This document shows, one piece after another, positions 44,299 to 52,356 of a stretch of DNA of 54,110 nt. Within the stretch, counting starts at the first letter, position 1. Every line of letters starts with the position of its first letter. The DNA is taken from positions 1 through 54,110 of the forward strand of contig JAEWOR010000001.1 in assembly GCA_023399595.1 (NCBI GenBank), in the 5' to 3' direction. The notes below the pieces were generated by a model. The model worked only from the letters and a program-made list of their open reading frames with translations. It did no database searches and was not told the DNA's origin. This stretch comes from Bacteroidota bacterium (GTDB lineage: Bacteria; Bacteroidota; Bacteroidia; Flavobacteriales; Weeksellaceae). The translations under genes and the position numbers were made by a program.

Positions 44299-45573
44299 TT
44301 ATTTTTTCCTACGCTTTTTTTTCATTCTAAATGCAAAATCATTTTCCTCGAAATCTTCTCCTTGAATTTCAGGGATCAAACTTCCCAATGTTTCAATAAA
44401 ATTATCATCATGTTTTTCATAATTATCTAAAAAATCTAACAAAAAATGAGACCCTTTACTACCAATTTTCAAATTTTTGATTTGTTCTTTTGAAGAGGAT
44501 TGAGTTGAATCATCAACATCTGAAATTTTTTTATTTTTCCAGTGCTTATTAAAAGTATTGGCAGAAAGTTCCTTTGCTAAACGAGAACCATTCCATACCG
44601 ATCTTGAATTATGGTTGATGAAAGTCATACCGTAAATACGACCTGTATCGTTTCTTCGCACCACCACATTGATACCTTGTTCCGCTAATTTCCTTTTAAA
44701 TGTCTGTTCATTATCTGTGGATTGCAGTGCAATGGTAATGACAGATTTCAAAGCTTGCTTGGCTGGATGGTTTTTTAGTTTCGTTTTGCTCTTTTCGAAA
44801 TGCAGTTCTAAGCCTTCAAGCCCCGCGCTTTTTCCAAACAAAGAAGATTTGAACGGATGTCCAGCTCTTTCGCCTTTTTCGTTTAATGGAATATAGAGCA
44901 AACCTTGTTGTGGCATTCCTCGTAATTCGCCCTCGACTTTCTCTGTTGTAATATTGAACAAAGAAAGCAAAGCATTGTATTCGCCTAATGTTTGGAATTG
45001 GTAATAGTTTTGGAGATGGCGAACAACGGATGCAATCTGACTTTTAACATCGCCTGCTTTGTAATTTACAGGGCGGAAAATCTTATCATTTTCTTTGCGT
45101 TCTTTGTCCGTTGCAGGAATTAATCCGTGGTGTTTTTCGAGTTCTCTACAAACATTCATCGAACGCATTTTTTCAAACTTATCCGAAATTTTTCTTCCAT
45201 TTTCATCGACACAAACCGAAACGATATGAATGTGAGAACGATCAATATCGGTATGCTTGAATACAATAAAAGGTTGTTCGCCGTAACCCATTTCCCGCAT
45301 ATACTGTTCTGCTATTTCCCGAAATTTATCATCAGAAACCTTATCATTCGGGTCGGGATTGAGTGAAATATGTAGCGTATGTTTCTCGGTATTGCGATTT
45401 GCAATCAGGTAAGGGGCAAAAGACTGAGCTAATTGCGCTACGGTATATTGTCCGTTTGCTGTTTCAATTATCTTATTAGCAAACAGAATTTGTCCTTTTT
45501 CCTTTTCGATTTTCAGATTATTATATGCCAACGCACCATACAAATTTTCGTTTCTACCAATTTTTGCTATCAT
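44299..45573 (-). CDS. mobB: Relaxase / mobilisation nuclease
   Basis: 424 aa. N-terminal relaxase fold with HTLHIS (His65, His68) and the metal-binding motif FKHTDIDRSHIHIV (His107, Asp109, His114, His116). It should nick at oriT and stay covalently bound to the transferred strand. Its start overlaps the mobA stop by four bases, so the two are co-translated. The C-terminal 100 residues are charged and variable. It is the Bacteroidota type of relaxase that normally lies next to mobC. Confidence 0.93.
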   Translation of the reverse strand: MIAKIGRNENLYGALAYNNLKIEKEKGQILFANKIIETANGQYTVAQLAQSFAPYLIANRNTEKHTLHISLNPDPNDKVSDDKFREIAEQYMREMGYGEQPFIVFKHTDIDRSHIHIVSVCVDENGRKISDKFEKMRSMNVCRELEKHHGLIPATDKERKENDKIFRPVNYKAGDVKSQIASVVRHLQNYYQFQTLGEYNALLSLFNITTEKVEGELRGMPQQGLLYIPLNEKGERAGHPFKSSLFGKSAGLEGLELHFEKSKTKLKNHPAKQALKSVITIALQSTDNEQTFKRKLAEQGINVVVRRNDTGRIYGMTFINHNSRSVWNGSRLAKELSANTFNKHWKNKKISDVDDSTQSSSKEQIKNLKIGSKGSHFLLDFLDNYEKHDDNFIETLGSLIPEIQGEDFEENDFAFRMKKKRRKK

Positions 45574-46016
45574 TTTTTAGGTTGATTTTTCAGATGTTTT
45601 GTTTCAAACTCTTCCGTTAATTCAATTATTTGTCGGCACAATAGTGCCATTTCAGCAGTCTGCTTTTCCAGTTTAAAGAGGTAAGCTGATGCTTTTTTCT
45701 CTGAAAAATTCTTGTAAAGCAGCTTAATAATCTGATTGTAATTCACACCAACATTGCGAAATTGGCTATGAAATGAGGTCAATCGCATATAGAAATCGAC
45801 TGTTCCTTTGTCAATCTGAATGGTTTTTATCGTCTTGTCAAAGATGCAAGACTTAATAAAATGTGCCTTTACCTGCATACCTGATTTGTCAAAAAGAGCA
45901 AGAAATTGAGCGTGCTCCTGCTCGTTAAAGGAAACGGTGTACCGTATGGTCGCTGGATCTGTTTTAGGTGGTCGTCCAATAGGTTTGTTCACTTGTTTTT
46001 TGTTGCTTTCGTTCAT
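45570..46016 (-). CDS. mobA: Relaxosome accessory protein MobA
   Basis: I start it at ATG 46016 (148 aa); a longer frame to 46151 would run into the oriT hairpins. It begins MNESNKKQVNKPIGRPPKTD; a basic region followed by IRYTVSFNEQEHAQFLALF is the usual ribbon-helix-helix of plasmid mobilisation proteins, and FRNVGVNYNQIIKLLYK is the conserved second block. It should bind oriT and recruit MobB. Transcribed away from the oriT-like region. Confidence 0.88.
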   Translation of the reverse strand: MNESNKKQVNKPIGRPPKTDPATIRYTVSFNEQEHAQFLALFDKSGMQVKAHFIKSCIFDKTIKTIQIDKGTVDFYMRLTSFHSQFRNVGVNYNQIIKLLYKNFSEKKASAYLFKLEKQTAEMALLCRQIIELTEEFETKHLKNQPKK

Positions 46017-46081
46017 AATTAATCCATTTTTAATCCATACAAAACCCTGACTTCGGAAGGTGTTTTTCAGCCCCTGCAAGG

Positions 46082-46218
46082 GCAAGTTGTTCTGCATCGG
46101 AAAATACTTTTGAGATGCTGAGAACACAACTTGCCGTGTTCTTTCGAACACAAAAATCCGCCCTGCGGGACGGATTAATTGTAACAGGGAAAAACAGCCC
46201 GATGCTGTTCACTGTTAC
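46082..46218. other. Structured oriT-like region
   Basis: Between divergent mobA and parA. Three inverted-repeat groups: an imperfect long stem (46082-46097 with 46115-46134), a perfect stem AATCCG/CGGATT (46155-46160, 46171-46176) around a CCCTGCGGG core, and nested stems GTAACAG/CTGTTAC (46181-46187, 46212-46218) enclosing AACAGC/GCTGTT (46193-46198, 46204-46209). Position and structure fit the origin of transfer. The nick site cannot be read from sequence alone. Confidence 0.6.
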
Positions 46219-46465
46219 TTCCGATTTGTCTAAAAGGCGTTGCATAAATCTGTTGTTAAAATTTATTTCACAAAGTAAAGCCTTGCTTTTAAGAGTGTTG
46301 CAATACAACACCCAGCCAAACAATGCCTTTGGGTGCCAAACACTGCCACACAACAAAAAGCGGATAAATCATTCGCTTTATTTGCCCTACAGTTTTAATA
46401 CAGGTAGTAAAAAAAAGAAACAGGGAATGAAAGAAATTGGGTTTGCATAAAGACAATTTGCAATA

Positions 46466-46586
46466 AAAGCATAAGGTTTTAAAAGTATAAAAATGTAAAA
46501 GCATAAAAGCAGTAAAGCATTTTACCTCTTATAAAGTTTACAAGCTGTCCAAACACACAATTTACCCTACTGAAAAGAAAGCATAA
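46466..46586 (+). repeat. Iteron-like AAAGCATAA repeats, 16-bp period
   Basis: AAAGCATAA or near copies begin at 46466, 46482 (AAAGTATAA), 46498 and 46514 (AAAGCATTT), exactly 16 bases apart, with another copy at 46578, which is 64 bases further. They lie upstream of parA. They could be binding sites for a partition or regulatory protein, or the intrinsic spacing of a promoter region. Confidence 0.5.
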
Positions 46587-46693
46587 AGCTGTACAGAAAA
46601 GTTTCCGACAAACAAGGCAGAAATACAGAAATGAGGGAGTATTCAAAAATTTGAAACAAGTAAATAAAGTGTATAACAATAAAATTTTAAGAC

Positions 46694-47461
46694 ATGGAAA
46701 CAGGAAAAGAAACTTTAAAAATTAGCTTTTCAACACCTAAAGGTGGTGTTGGAAAATCAACGATGACAACACTTCTCGCCAGTGCTTTACATTACCGCTT
46801 GGGATTTAATGTGCTGGTAATGGACTGCGACTTTCCGCAACACAGCTTAGCCAATATGAGAGAACGGGATTTGAAGACGATTATGCAAAACGATTACCAT
46901 AAAAGGGCGGCAATGAAACTGTACCAAAGCATTAATAAAAAAGCATATCCAATTATCAGTTGCAAAGCGGAAATCGCATTATCAAAAGCACTGGAATATA
47001 TAGAACAATCCTCAATAGAGCCTGATATCATCTTTTTCGATCTTCCGGGCACAGCCAATACAAAAGGTGTGCTTACTACATTAAGGACAATGGATTTTAT
47101 TTTTTCTCCAATCACTGCCGACCGTTTGGTTATGGAAAGTACGTTGAGCTTTACCAAAGCATTTATCGGACTGCCTGAAACCGATGAGCGGAATAAGGAA
47201 CAAAAAATGTGGCTGTTCTGGAACCAAGTGGACGGTCGGGAAAAGACAGGAATATACGAAGCGTACCAAAGTGTTATTAATGAGCTTGATTTATCTGTAA
47301 TGAGTTCACGGATAATGGACAGTAAACGCTTTAGAAAAGAAACAGACGACACACCAAACAGTGTATTCCGTTCCAGTCTGCTGCCTGCTGAACCCCTGCT
47401 AATGAAAACAACCCGATTGGATCAATTTGTGGAAGAATTTTTAAAAATTATCAACCTATAA
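46694..47461 (+). CDS. parA: ParA-family ATPase of the conjugative element
   Basis: 255 aa. Deviant Walker A SFSTPKGGVGKST (about residues 11-23), DCDFPQHSLANMRERD and DLPGTANTKG (Walker B region). It is the first gene of the tra operon in CTnDOT-like ICEs (TraA-equivalent). It may position or stabilise the element or act in transfer-pore assembly. No ParB gene follows; the next gene is DUF3408, as in related elements. The repeat array lies just upstream. Confidence 0.9.
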   Translation: METGKETLKISFSTPKGGVGKSTMTTLLASALHYRLGFNVLVMDCDFPQHSLANMRERDLKTIMQNDYHKRAAMKLYQSINKKAYPIISCKAEIALSKALEYIEQSSIEPDIIFFDLPGTANTKGVLTTLRTMDFIFSPITADRLVMESTLSFTKAFIGLPETDERNKEQKMWLFWNQVDGREKTGIYEAYQSVINELDLSVMSSRIMDSKRFRKETDDTPNSVFRSSLLPAEPLLMKTTRLDQFVEEFLKIINL

Positions 47462-47472
47462 AATCGTTTAGT

Positions 47473-47877
47473 ATGTCCTCAGATAAAAGAAGAAAAGACT
47501 TTGAAAAACCTGATGTTGATGAAGAAATGATAATGAATATTATGAGTGGAAATCAAACTTCTACCATACCCGAAACGCATCAAAAACAGGAAATACAAAA
47601 AGAAATAAAACCAAGAGAAAAAACACGAAGCAATGCGACAAAGAAAGTGGATTATGAAGAGACATTTTTGGTCAATCGTTTTCCATCCAGTCGAAGCGGA
47701 AAGGTAGTTTATATCCGTCCAGAATATCACGAAAGACTGCTACGTATTGTGCAACTGACAAGAGAAGAAAAGACCACTCTGTACTCGTACATCGACAATA
47801 TTCTTGAACATCATTTTAAGGAGTTTGGTGACGATATTACAGAATATTTTAACGAACGCTTTAAGCCTATTATATAG
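47473..47877 (+). CDS. DUF3408-family protein of the tra operon
   Basis: 134 aa, highly charged. The N-terminal half is probably disordered; the C-terminal half (about 72-134) contains VVYIRPEYHERLLRIVQLT and LYSYIDNILEHHFKEFG, the family hallmark, which looks like a ribbon-helix-helix-type DNA-binding fold. It sits 11 bases after parA and two bases before traD. A DNA-binding role beside ParA, in place of a ParB, is inferred. Confidence 0.85.
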   Translation: MSSDKRRKDFEKPDVDEEMIMNIMSGNQTSTIPETHQKQEIQKEIKPREKTRSNATKKVDYEETFLVNRFPSSRSGKVVYIRPEYHERLLRIVQLTREEKTTLYSYIDNILEHHFKEFGDDITEYFNERFKPII

Positions 47878-47879
47878 CT

Positions 47880-48518
47880 ATGGAAACAATAATTGTGATT
47901 TGCCTGCTCATCGTCATTGCCCTGCTTTTGCAGGACAAGATTGTCATTAAGAAAAGACCTGAGCAAAAGAAACCTGTGCAAGAAAAAGTCAATGCAAACC
48001 TGGCCGACATTATGGGACAACCCAAGCCAGTAAAAAGCCATTCGGTGCCAAACACAGCCAATGAAAGCCAAATAACTGAACAAGAAGCTGTACCTGATAA
48101 TTTAGACATTGAATACGATGACAATGAAACCGTCAACGTTCAAATTCCGCAGGAAGAACTGGATGATGCTTTCTGTAATATACCTGATTTTGAAGAAGAG
48201 GAAGAAGAATGGAACAGGTACGAAACATCTGGTGGCGATAATGGTTTTGCTCAAGGGGTTACCTTTGAAGAACTAAGCTCCGTAGGGGACTTGCTCCAAA
48301 AAGAAAATTTGGAACAGGCTCAAAAGGAGACAGCGATAGCCATAGTTCAAAAAATGCAGGGAACCAAATTATTCAGCCTACTAGAAAATTCCATTGAGGG
48401 CGCTTCCCAACAAATTGCCGAGCTTTTGGATAGTACACTCACTTCTGAAACAGAAGCTGGTTCTTCCACTTTGCGGAAAAATGATTTAGAGGATTTTGAT
48501 ATTGGGGAGTTTGTTTAG
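47880..48518 (+). CDS. traD: Conjugal transfer protein TraD (Bacteroidota type)
   Basis: 212 aa. One N-terminal membrane anchor (IIVICLLIVIALLL), then an acidic, probably flexible body (FEEEEEEWNRYE) and a C-terminal GVTFEELSSVGDLLQ helix region, as in the TraD annotated after DUF3408 in CTnDOT-like ICEs. It is unrelated to F-plasmid TraD. A hairpin covers its stop codon, and the operon ends here instead of continuing into traE. Confidence 0.75.
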   Translation: METIIVICLLIVIALLLQDKIVIKKRPEQKKPVQEKVNANLADIMGQPKPVKSHSVPNTANESQITEQEAVPDNLDIEYDDNETVNVQIPQEELDDAFCNIPDFEEEEEEWNRYETSGGDNGFAQGVTFEELSSVGDLLQKENLEQAQKETAIAIVQKMQGTKLFSLLENSIEGASQQIAELLDSTLTSETEAGSSTLRKNDLEDFDIGEFV

Positions 48519-48530
48519 CTCCCCCTTTAC
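48504..48530. terminator. Hairpin over the traD stop codon
   Basis: GGGGAG / CTCCCC (48504-48509, 48519-48524) with a short T-containing tail. It ends the tra genes and faces the convergent ImmA gene. Confidence 0.6.
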
Positions 48531-49441
48531 TGTAAAATAATTTTAGTTCTAGCGCTGTTTTTCTCTCCCTTCGGGAAAATAAAAACGAACGTATTATACG
48601 TATTATTAAAAAAATGATAGCTTGCTTTTAAATCCTCACCTTCCTGTGTATTTAATGAAATTGCTCCTTGTTCATGAAATTTCTTTTTGAATTTGAAATC
48701 CTGAACAAACGCCCACTTAAAGCCGAATTCGTCAGGGAGAGATAATTCCCCAAATTCTTTAAGAAATGATTTTGAATAAAATAAATCTCTTGTTGTTAAA
48801 ATATTGGTAATCCCATTTTGATTAACGGGATGGTTTAACACAAGTAGAGCACATCTGTTCTTTGACTGAAGAACATAATTTCTAAAGGCTGAATGTACCG
48901 ATGAGCCAAATTTTTTTCTTAAAGCCATAACTGCTCCTAATCCCAAATTCAATTTCTGACACTCTTCTAAAAAAATATCATGTTGAAATAATGTGATAGA
49001 AGCAAAATAATTAGCTTCTGCTTCAAATTGTTCTTGATATTCTTCACATAATGTCTCGTCATTATCTAACGCTAACATAATATCATCTTGCCAAGATAAA
49101 ACACCATGTCCAATTTCATGTAACTTGACAAAATTTTTTTTACCTAAATTACTATCAAGACCAATGTCTACATATATAGTCTTTTCATCTCTGTCAAAAA
49201 TACCCATTACTTTTGACAATGCCTTCGATAAAGCTTTCTTTGAAGGATTGAGCAACTTTTCCTTTATTGCACCAAAGAAAGATGTGTCAACATTATTTAA
49301 TTGTATGCTGTTATCCAAAGCAAAGTTAGAATAAGTCAATATCTTATCAACAGGTGTTGGGAAAACATTTAAGGATTTGCTGTCTTTTAGAATATTGTAT
49401 GAAATTTTTTCAATATCCTTTCGAGTAAAGTCATCTATCAT
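48527..49441 (-). CDS. ImmA/IrrE-family metallopeptidase
   Basis: 304 aa. Zinc motif KLHEIGHG (His108, Glu109, His112) and the downstream FEAEANYFA acidic ligand (Glu140) define the family. Such proteases cleave a partner XRE repressor in response to DNA damage or other signals, thereby inducing genes of mobile elements or defence systems. The partner is encoded immediately upstream with a four-base overlap. A C-terminal domain of about 120 residues may sense the signal. It may control the divergent cargo operon or the ICE; which one is not visible. Confidence 0.9.
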   Translation of the reverse strand: MIDDFTRKDIEKISYNILKDSKSLNVFPTPVDKILTYSNFALDNSIQLNNVDTSFFGAIKEKLLNPSKKALSKALSKVMGIFDRDEKTIYVDIGLDSNLGKKNFVKLHEIGHGVLSWQDDIMLALDNDETLCEEYQEQFEAEANYFASITLFQHDIFLEECQKLNLGLGAVMALRKKFGSSVHSAFRNYVLQSKNRCALLVLNHPVNQNGITNILTTRDLFYSKSFLKEFGELSLPDEFGFKWAFVQDFKFKKKFHEQGAISLNTQEGEDLKASYHFFNNTYNTFVFIFPKGEKNSARTKIILQ

Positions 49442-49794
49442 AACTCTTTCTTACGTGATTTAATAAATTCTAAATACCTTAATACATCTTCACGTTCATT
49501 TTCAGAAAGGTCTTCTGCTCTAAATGCAATTTTTTGAGCAAAGCTCAAATTAATTTCCTCTTGTTCAGCTTCTTTTTTATCTATCATTTTAGCATTAGAA
49601 AGAAGTGTTTTTAAAGAAACTTTATATAAAGATGAAAGCTTTGACAAAATATTGACAGAAGGGTTTTTAATCTTATCGTTTTCTAATTGACTCAAATAAG
49701 CGTTAGAAATCTCGGTCATTTCTTCTACTTGTCTCAATGTAAGCCCTACATTTTTTCTTGCATCTTTTAATGTTATGCCTAGTGAACTCATCAT
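49438..49794 (-). CDS. XRE-family repressor paired with ImmA
   Basis: 118 aa from ATG 49794 (ATGATG; the second ATG at 49791 is equally possible). A longer start at 49836 would place the -7 box inside the gene. The XRE helix-turn-helix (about 6-62) has LKDARKNVGLTLRQVEEMT and ISNAYLSQLENDKIKNPSV. The acidic C terminus (ENEREDVLRYLEFIKS) is typical of substrates of ImmA proteases. Its minus-strand promoter (TATCTTTG) and the inverted repeats at 49833-49894 suggest autoregulation and control of the divergent gene. Confidence 0.88.
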   Translation of the reverse strand: MMSSLGITLKDARKNVGLTLRQVEEMTEISNAYLSQLENDKIKNPSVNILSKLSSLYKVSLKTLLSNAKMIDKKEAEQEEINLSFAQKIAFRAEDLSENEREDVLRYLEFIKSRKKEL

Positions 49795-49811
49795 TATTTT
49801 CTTTTTGCAAA

Positions 49812-49906
49812 GATATACAAAATCTTGAAATGTCAAGCAAAATTCTTGTCAGAATCTAAATATATAAAAATAACTTGCTTGATATATTTAGATTTTATAT
49901 ATTTGC
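49812..49906. promoter_or_regulatory. Divergent promoter region with paired inverted repeats
   Basis: A -7 box on each strand: TATCTTTG toward the XRE gene (near 49812) and TATATTTG (49898-49905) toward the DUF2188 gene. Between them is a perfect 13-bp inverted repeat AATCTAAATATAT / ATATATTTAGATT (49853-49865, 49882-49894) and an interleaved 8-bp one TCAAGCAA / TTGCTTGA (49833-49840, 49875-49882). Likely operators of the XRE protein. Confidence 0.65.
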
Positions 49907-49933
49907 ATTGTAATTTATTAATTGAAATAAGAT

Positions 49934-50179
49934 ATGGCAAATTATCATGTAACACAAAAGAAAGGGCAAGAGGGATGGAATGTCCAAAAAGAAGGGGGTA
50001 AGAAAGCTTCAGCAGTTGTCAGTACTCAAAAGCAAGCGGAACAACTTGCAAAACAGTTTTCATCAAATAACGGTGGCGGCGAAGTTCGGATTCATAGGCC
50101 AAATGGTGGACCTATTAGAGATAGCGATACTGTTAAGCCAGGAAATGACCCAAAATCAATTAAAGACACTAAGTTTTAA
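49934..50179 (+). CDS. DUF2188-family small protein
   Basis: 81 aa. The whole protein is one DUF2188 domain: YHVTQKKGQEGWNVQKEGGKKAS, STQKQAEQLAKQF, GGGEVRIHRPNGGPIRDSDTV. Function of the family unknown; it is frequent on mobile elements. It is transcribed divergently from the XRE/ImmA pair, so it may be their direct target. A 322-base gap separates it from the ubiquitin-like operon. Confidence 0.85.
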   Translation: MANYHVTQKKGQEGWNVQKEGGKKASAVVSTQKQAEQLAKQFSSNNGGGEVRIHRPNGGPIRDSDTVKPGNDPKSIKDTKF

Positions 50180-50501
50180 TGAAAAAGAAAAGATTAAAAA
50201 AATAAAAAGCCAAGCTTAAATCACCTGGCTTCAAATTCCTTTAAAGGAAGCAAAAGCCCTTGCAAGGCCTTTGGTAGTAATGTTTTCGTACTTCAAAGCT
50301 ACCTCCTTTAATTGAAATATGCAAGCTTTTTGTGATTATAAACCATCAGCTTATAGAAGTTAAGTTGTTGGGCTTGGTATTAATAATATAAAATTTCAAT
50401 TGCATCCGAATCAATAACTACTATAGGGGAAGTCCTATTTATTGCTGAAATGATAGGCAATAAGCAATTAAATATTAATTAATATCAAATTAAATTTTAA
50501 G
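50180..50501. promoter_or_regulatory. Leader region of the ubiquitin-like operon
   Basis: No gene seen. A weak hairpin (AAGCCA/TGGCTT near 50208-50230) may end the DUF2188 transcript. An inverted repeat TTAAAGGA (50241-50248) / TCCTTTAA (50304-50311) encloses shorter stems such as CCTTGCAAGG. I see no clear -7 box. Confidence 0.35.
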
Positions 50502-51203
50502 ATGAATTTAAATATACATCAAGGGGAATCACATTCCCATAATCCAAAAGTACCTCTAACGTTTGTAATAGAAGGAAAAGAATATGAAACTTTTGACCAG
50601 TACAAAACAGGGACAGAATTAAAACAGCTTGCAGGGATACCTTTAGATACCGAGTTGTTTTTATCTATTAGTAAGCCATATCAGGATGAGCTTGTTGAAA
50701 ATGAAAAACAAGTTAACTTGGCTAGACCTGAAACTGAGTATTTCTTTGTAAAGAAAAAGCTTCACTTCTTCATTAATGAAAAGCCCTTTACTTGGTATAA
50801 ACAATATATCAGAGGGGCTCAAATCAGAGAACTGGGTAATATACCTGCTGAAGATGATATCTTTCTTGACATCAAGGAAGGTTGGCAAGACGATCAAATA
50901 TTAGATGATGAAGCCGTCGATTTAGCTCGTCCGGGTAAAGAGAAGTTTTTCTCTAAGCCAAGACTAACTGAGTTAACGATCATTGTGAATGCTCGTCCCC
51001 ATATTTGGAAAGAAGCAAATATCTCTTTTGAGCAGTTGATTGCGTTGGCTTTTGGATCATACGATAATAACCCAAACAAAGGTTATACGGTAACTTATAG
51101 TAGAGGTTGGGAACCAAAACCAGAAGGCACTATGGTTAAAGGTTCAATTGTTCGTGTCAAAAATAAAATGATCTTCGATGTCACAGCAACTGATAAATCA
51201 TAG
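50502..51203 (+). CDS. Multi-ubiquitin-fold protein (three beta-grasp domains)
   Basis: 233 aa. After about 18 His/Ser-rich residues, three ubiquitin-like units follow: about 19-82 (FVIEGKEYETFDQY ... VNLARPETEYFF), 83-150 (FFINEKPFTWYKQY ... VDLARPGKEKFF) and 155-233 (IIVNARPHIWKEAN ... SIVRVKNKMIFDV). The first two are clear tandem repeats. This fits the bacterial multiubiquitin family found with E1-like enzymes. The C terminus is TATDKS, not Gly-Gly, so conjugation through the usual tail is doubtful unless it is trimmed or another mode is used. Acidic residues between strands could bind metal. The E1 gene overlaps its end by 26 bases. Confidence 0.88.
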   Translation: MNLNIHQGESHSHNPKVPLTFVIEGKEYETFDQYKTGTELKQLAGIPLDTELFLSISKPYQDELVENEKQVNLARPETEYFFVKKKLHFFINEKPFTWYKQYIRGAQIRELGNIPAEDDIFLDIKEGWQDDQILDDEAVDLARPGKEKFFSKPRLTELTIIVNARPHIWKEANISFEQLIALAFGSYDNNPNKGYTVTYSRGWEPKPEGTMVKGSIVRVKNKMIFDVTATDKS

Positions 51204-52356
51204 TCCCGACCTTAAACGTCTAAGAGACGAAGGTTATGAGATCGAGGTACGTGGTGGATATTTAATTATCCACCATATACCCTTTATCGATCAAAACAAG
51301 CAAATCCAATATGGAGCATTGGTAAGTACCCTTAGTTTAAGTAGTAATGACCGAACAGGGATACCGGATAATCATGTTATACATTTTATGGGGGATAATC
51401 CTTGCGAAATTGATGGTACAGTTATTACAGCAATCCAGCATATTAATACTACTTCTGTGTTGAACCATCAGATTACAGTAAACAGATCTTTTTCAAATAA
51501 GCCTGCTGGCGGATATCCGAATTATTATGAAAAGGTCAAGAGATATGCGGATATTATTTCTGCACCTGCAAAATTTATGGACTCTTCGGTTACTGAAAAG
51601 ACTTTTAAAGTGATAGCGGATAATAGCAATGAAACAGTATTTCAATACATTGATACTAATTCGAGTCGTGCTAATATCGAAGCGATTAATTCGAAGTTGG
51701 AAAAACAGAAAATAGCAATCATTGGATTGGGCGGTACCGGGGCTTATATTTTGGATATGATCGCTAAAACTCCGGTAAAAGAAATCCACCTTTACGATGG
51801 AGATAGCTTTGACCAACATAACGCCTTCCGTTCTCCAGGTGCAGCGTCAATGAATGATCTGGACGAGAATCCGAGGAAGACAGCCTATTACAAAAAGTTA
51901 TATTCAAACATGCACAAGTATATTCATATTCATGACTATTATGTAAAGAAAGAGAATTTACAAGAGTTGGATAAAATGGATTATGTTTTTGTTTGTGTTG
52001 ATAGGAATGCTGTAAGAAAAATGATAACAGATTACTTAGTTGATAAAGCTATTCCTTTTGCTGATGTCGGTTTAGGAGTAAATGTTGTAGATGATAAACT
52101 CATTGGTCAAGTTCGAGTTACATCAGCTACCAAAATAAAAGCTGATCATCTTTCAAAATACATATTTTCTGAAGACAATGAAAATAATGATTATGCAACA
52201 AATATTCAGATTGCAGAATTGAATGCACTGAATGCAATTTTCGCAGTACTGAAATGGAAGAAGATATCTGGAATTTATGTTGATTTAGAAAATGAACATC
52301 ATAGTTCATTTTCTATCAGCACTTCTAAAATTTTTAATGATGATGTTACAACATAA
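51178..52356 (+). CDS. E1-like ThiF-family adenylyltransferase
   Basis: 392 aa. About 165 N-terminal residues (GYEIEVRGGYLIIHHIPFI) precede the ThiF/E1 Rossmann domain; this N-terminal region fits what I know as DUF6791. The domain has the nucleotide loop AIIGLGGTGAYI (about 180-191), IHLYDGDSFDQHNAFR (ATP/Mg2+ site) and VFVCVDRNAVRK. It should adenylate the C terminus of the multi-ubiquitin protein, whose gene it overlaps. Only two cysteines are present (about residues 76 and 271), the second buried in a beta strand, and none where E1 enzymes usually carry the thioester cysteine, so it may only adenylate. It overlaps the next gene by 20 bases. Confidence 0.88.
   Translation: MSQQLINHSPDLKRLRDEGYEIEVRGGYLIIHHIPFIDQNKQIQYGALVSTLSLSSNDRTGIPDNHVIHFMGDNPCEIDGTVITAIQHINTTSVLNHQITVNRSFSNKPAGGYPNYYEKVKRYADIISAPAKFMDSSVTEKTFKVIADNSNETVFQYIDTNSSRANIEAINSKLEKQKIAIIGLGGTGAYILDMIAKTPVKEIHLYDGDSFDQHNAFRSPGAASMNDLDENPRKTAYYKKLYSNMHKYIHIHDYYVKKENLQELDKMDYVFVCVDRNAVRKMITDYLVDKAIPFADVGLGVNVVDDKLIGQVRVTSATKIKADHLSKYIFSEDNENNDYATNIQIAELNALNAIFAVLKWKKISGIYVDLENEHHSSFSISTSKIFNDDVTT

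Noticed and set aside
46030..46450. Overlapping frames of about 110 aa on both strands in the mobA-parA gap
   Set aside because: They run across the oriT-like hairpins, have no recognisable domain, and the mobA start at 46016 excludes the minus-strand one.
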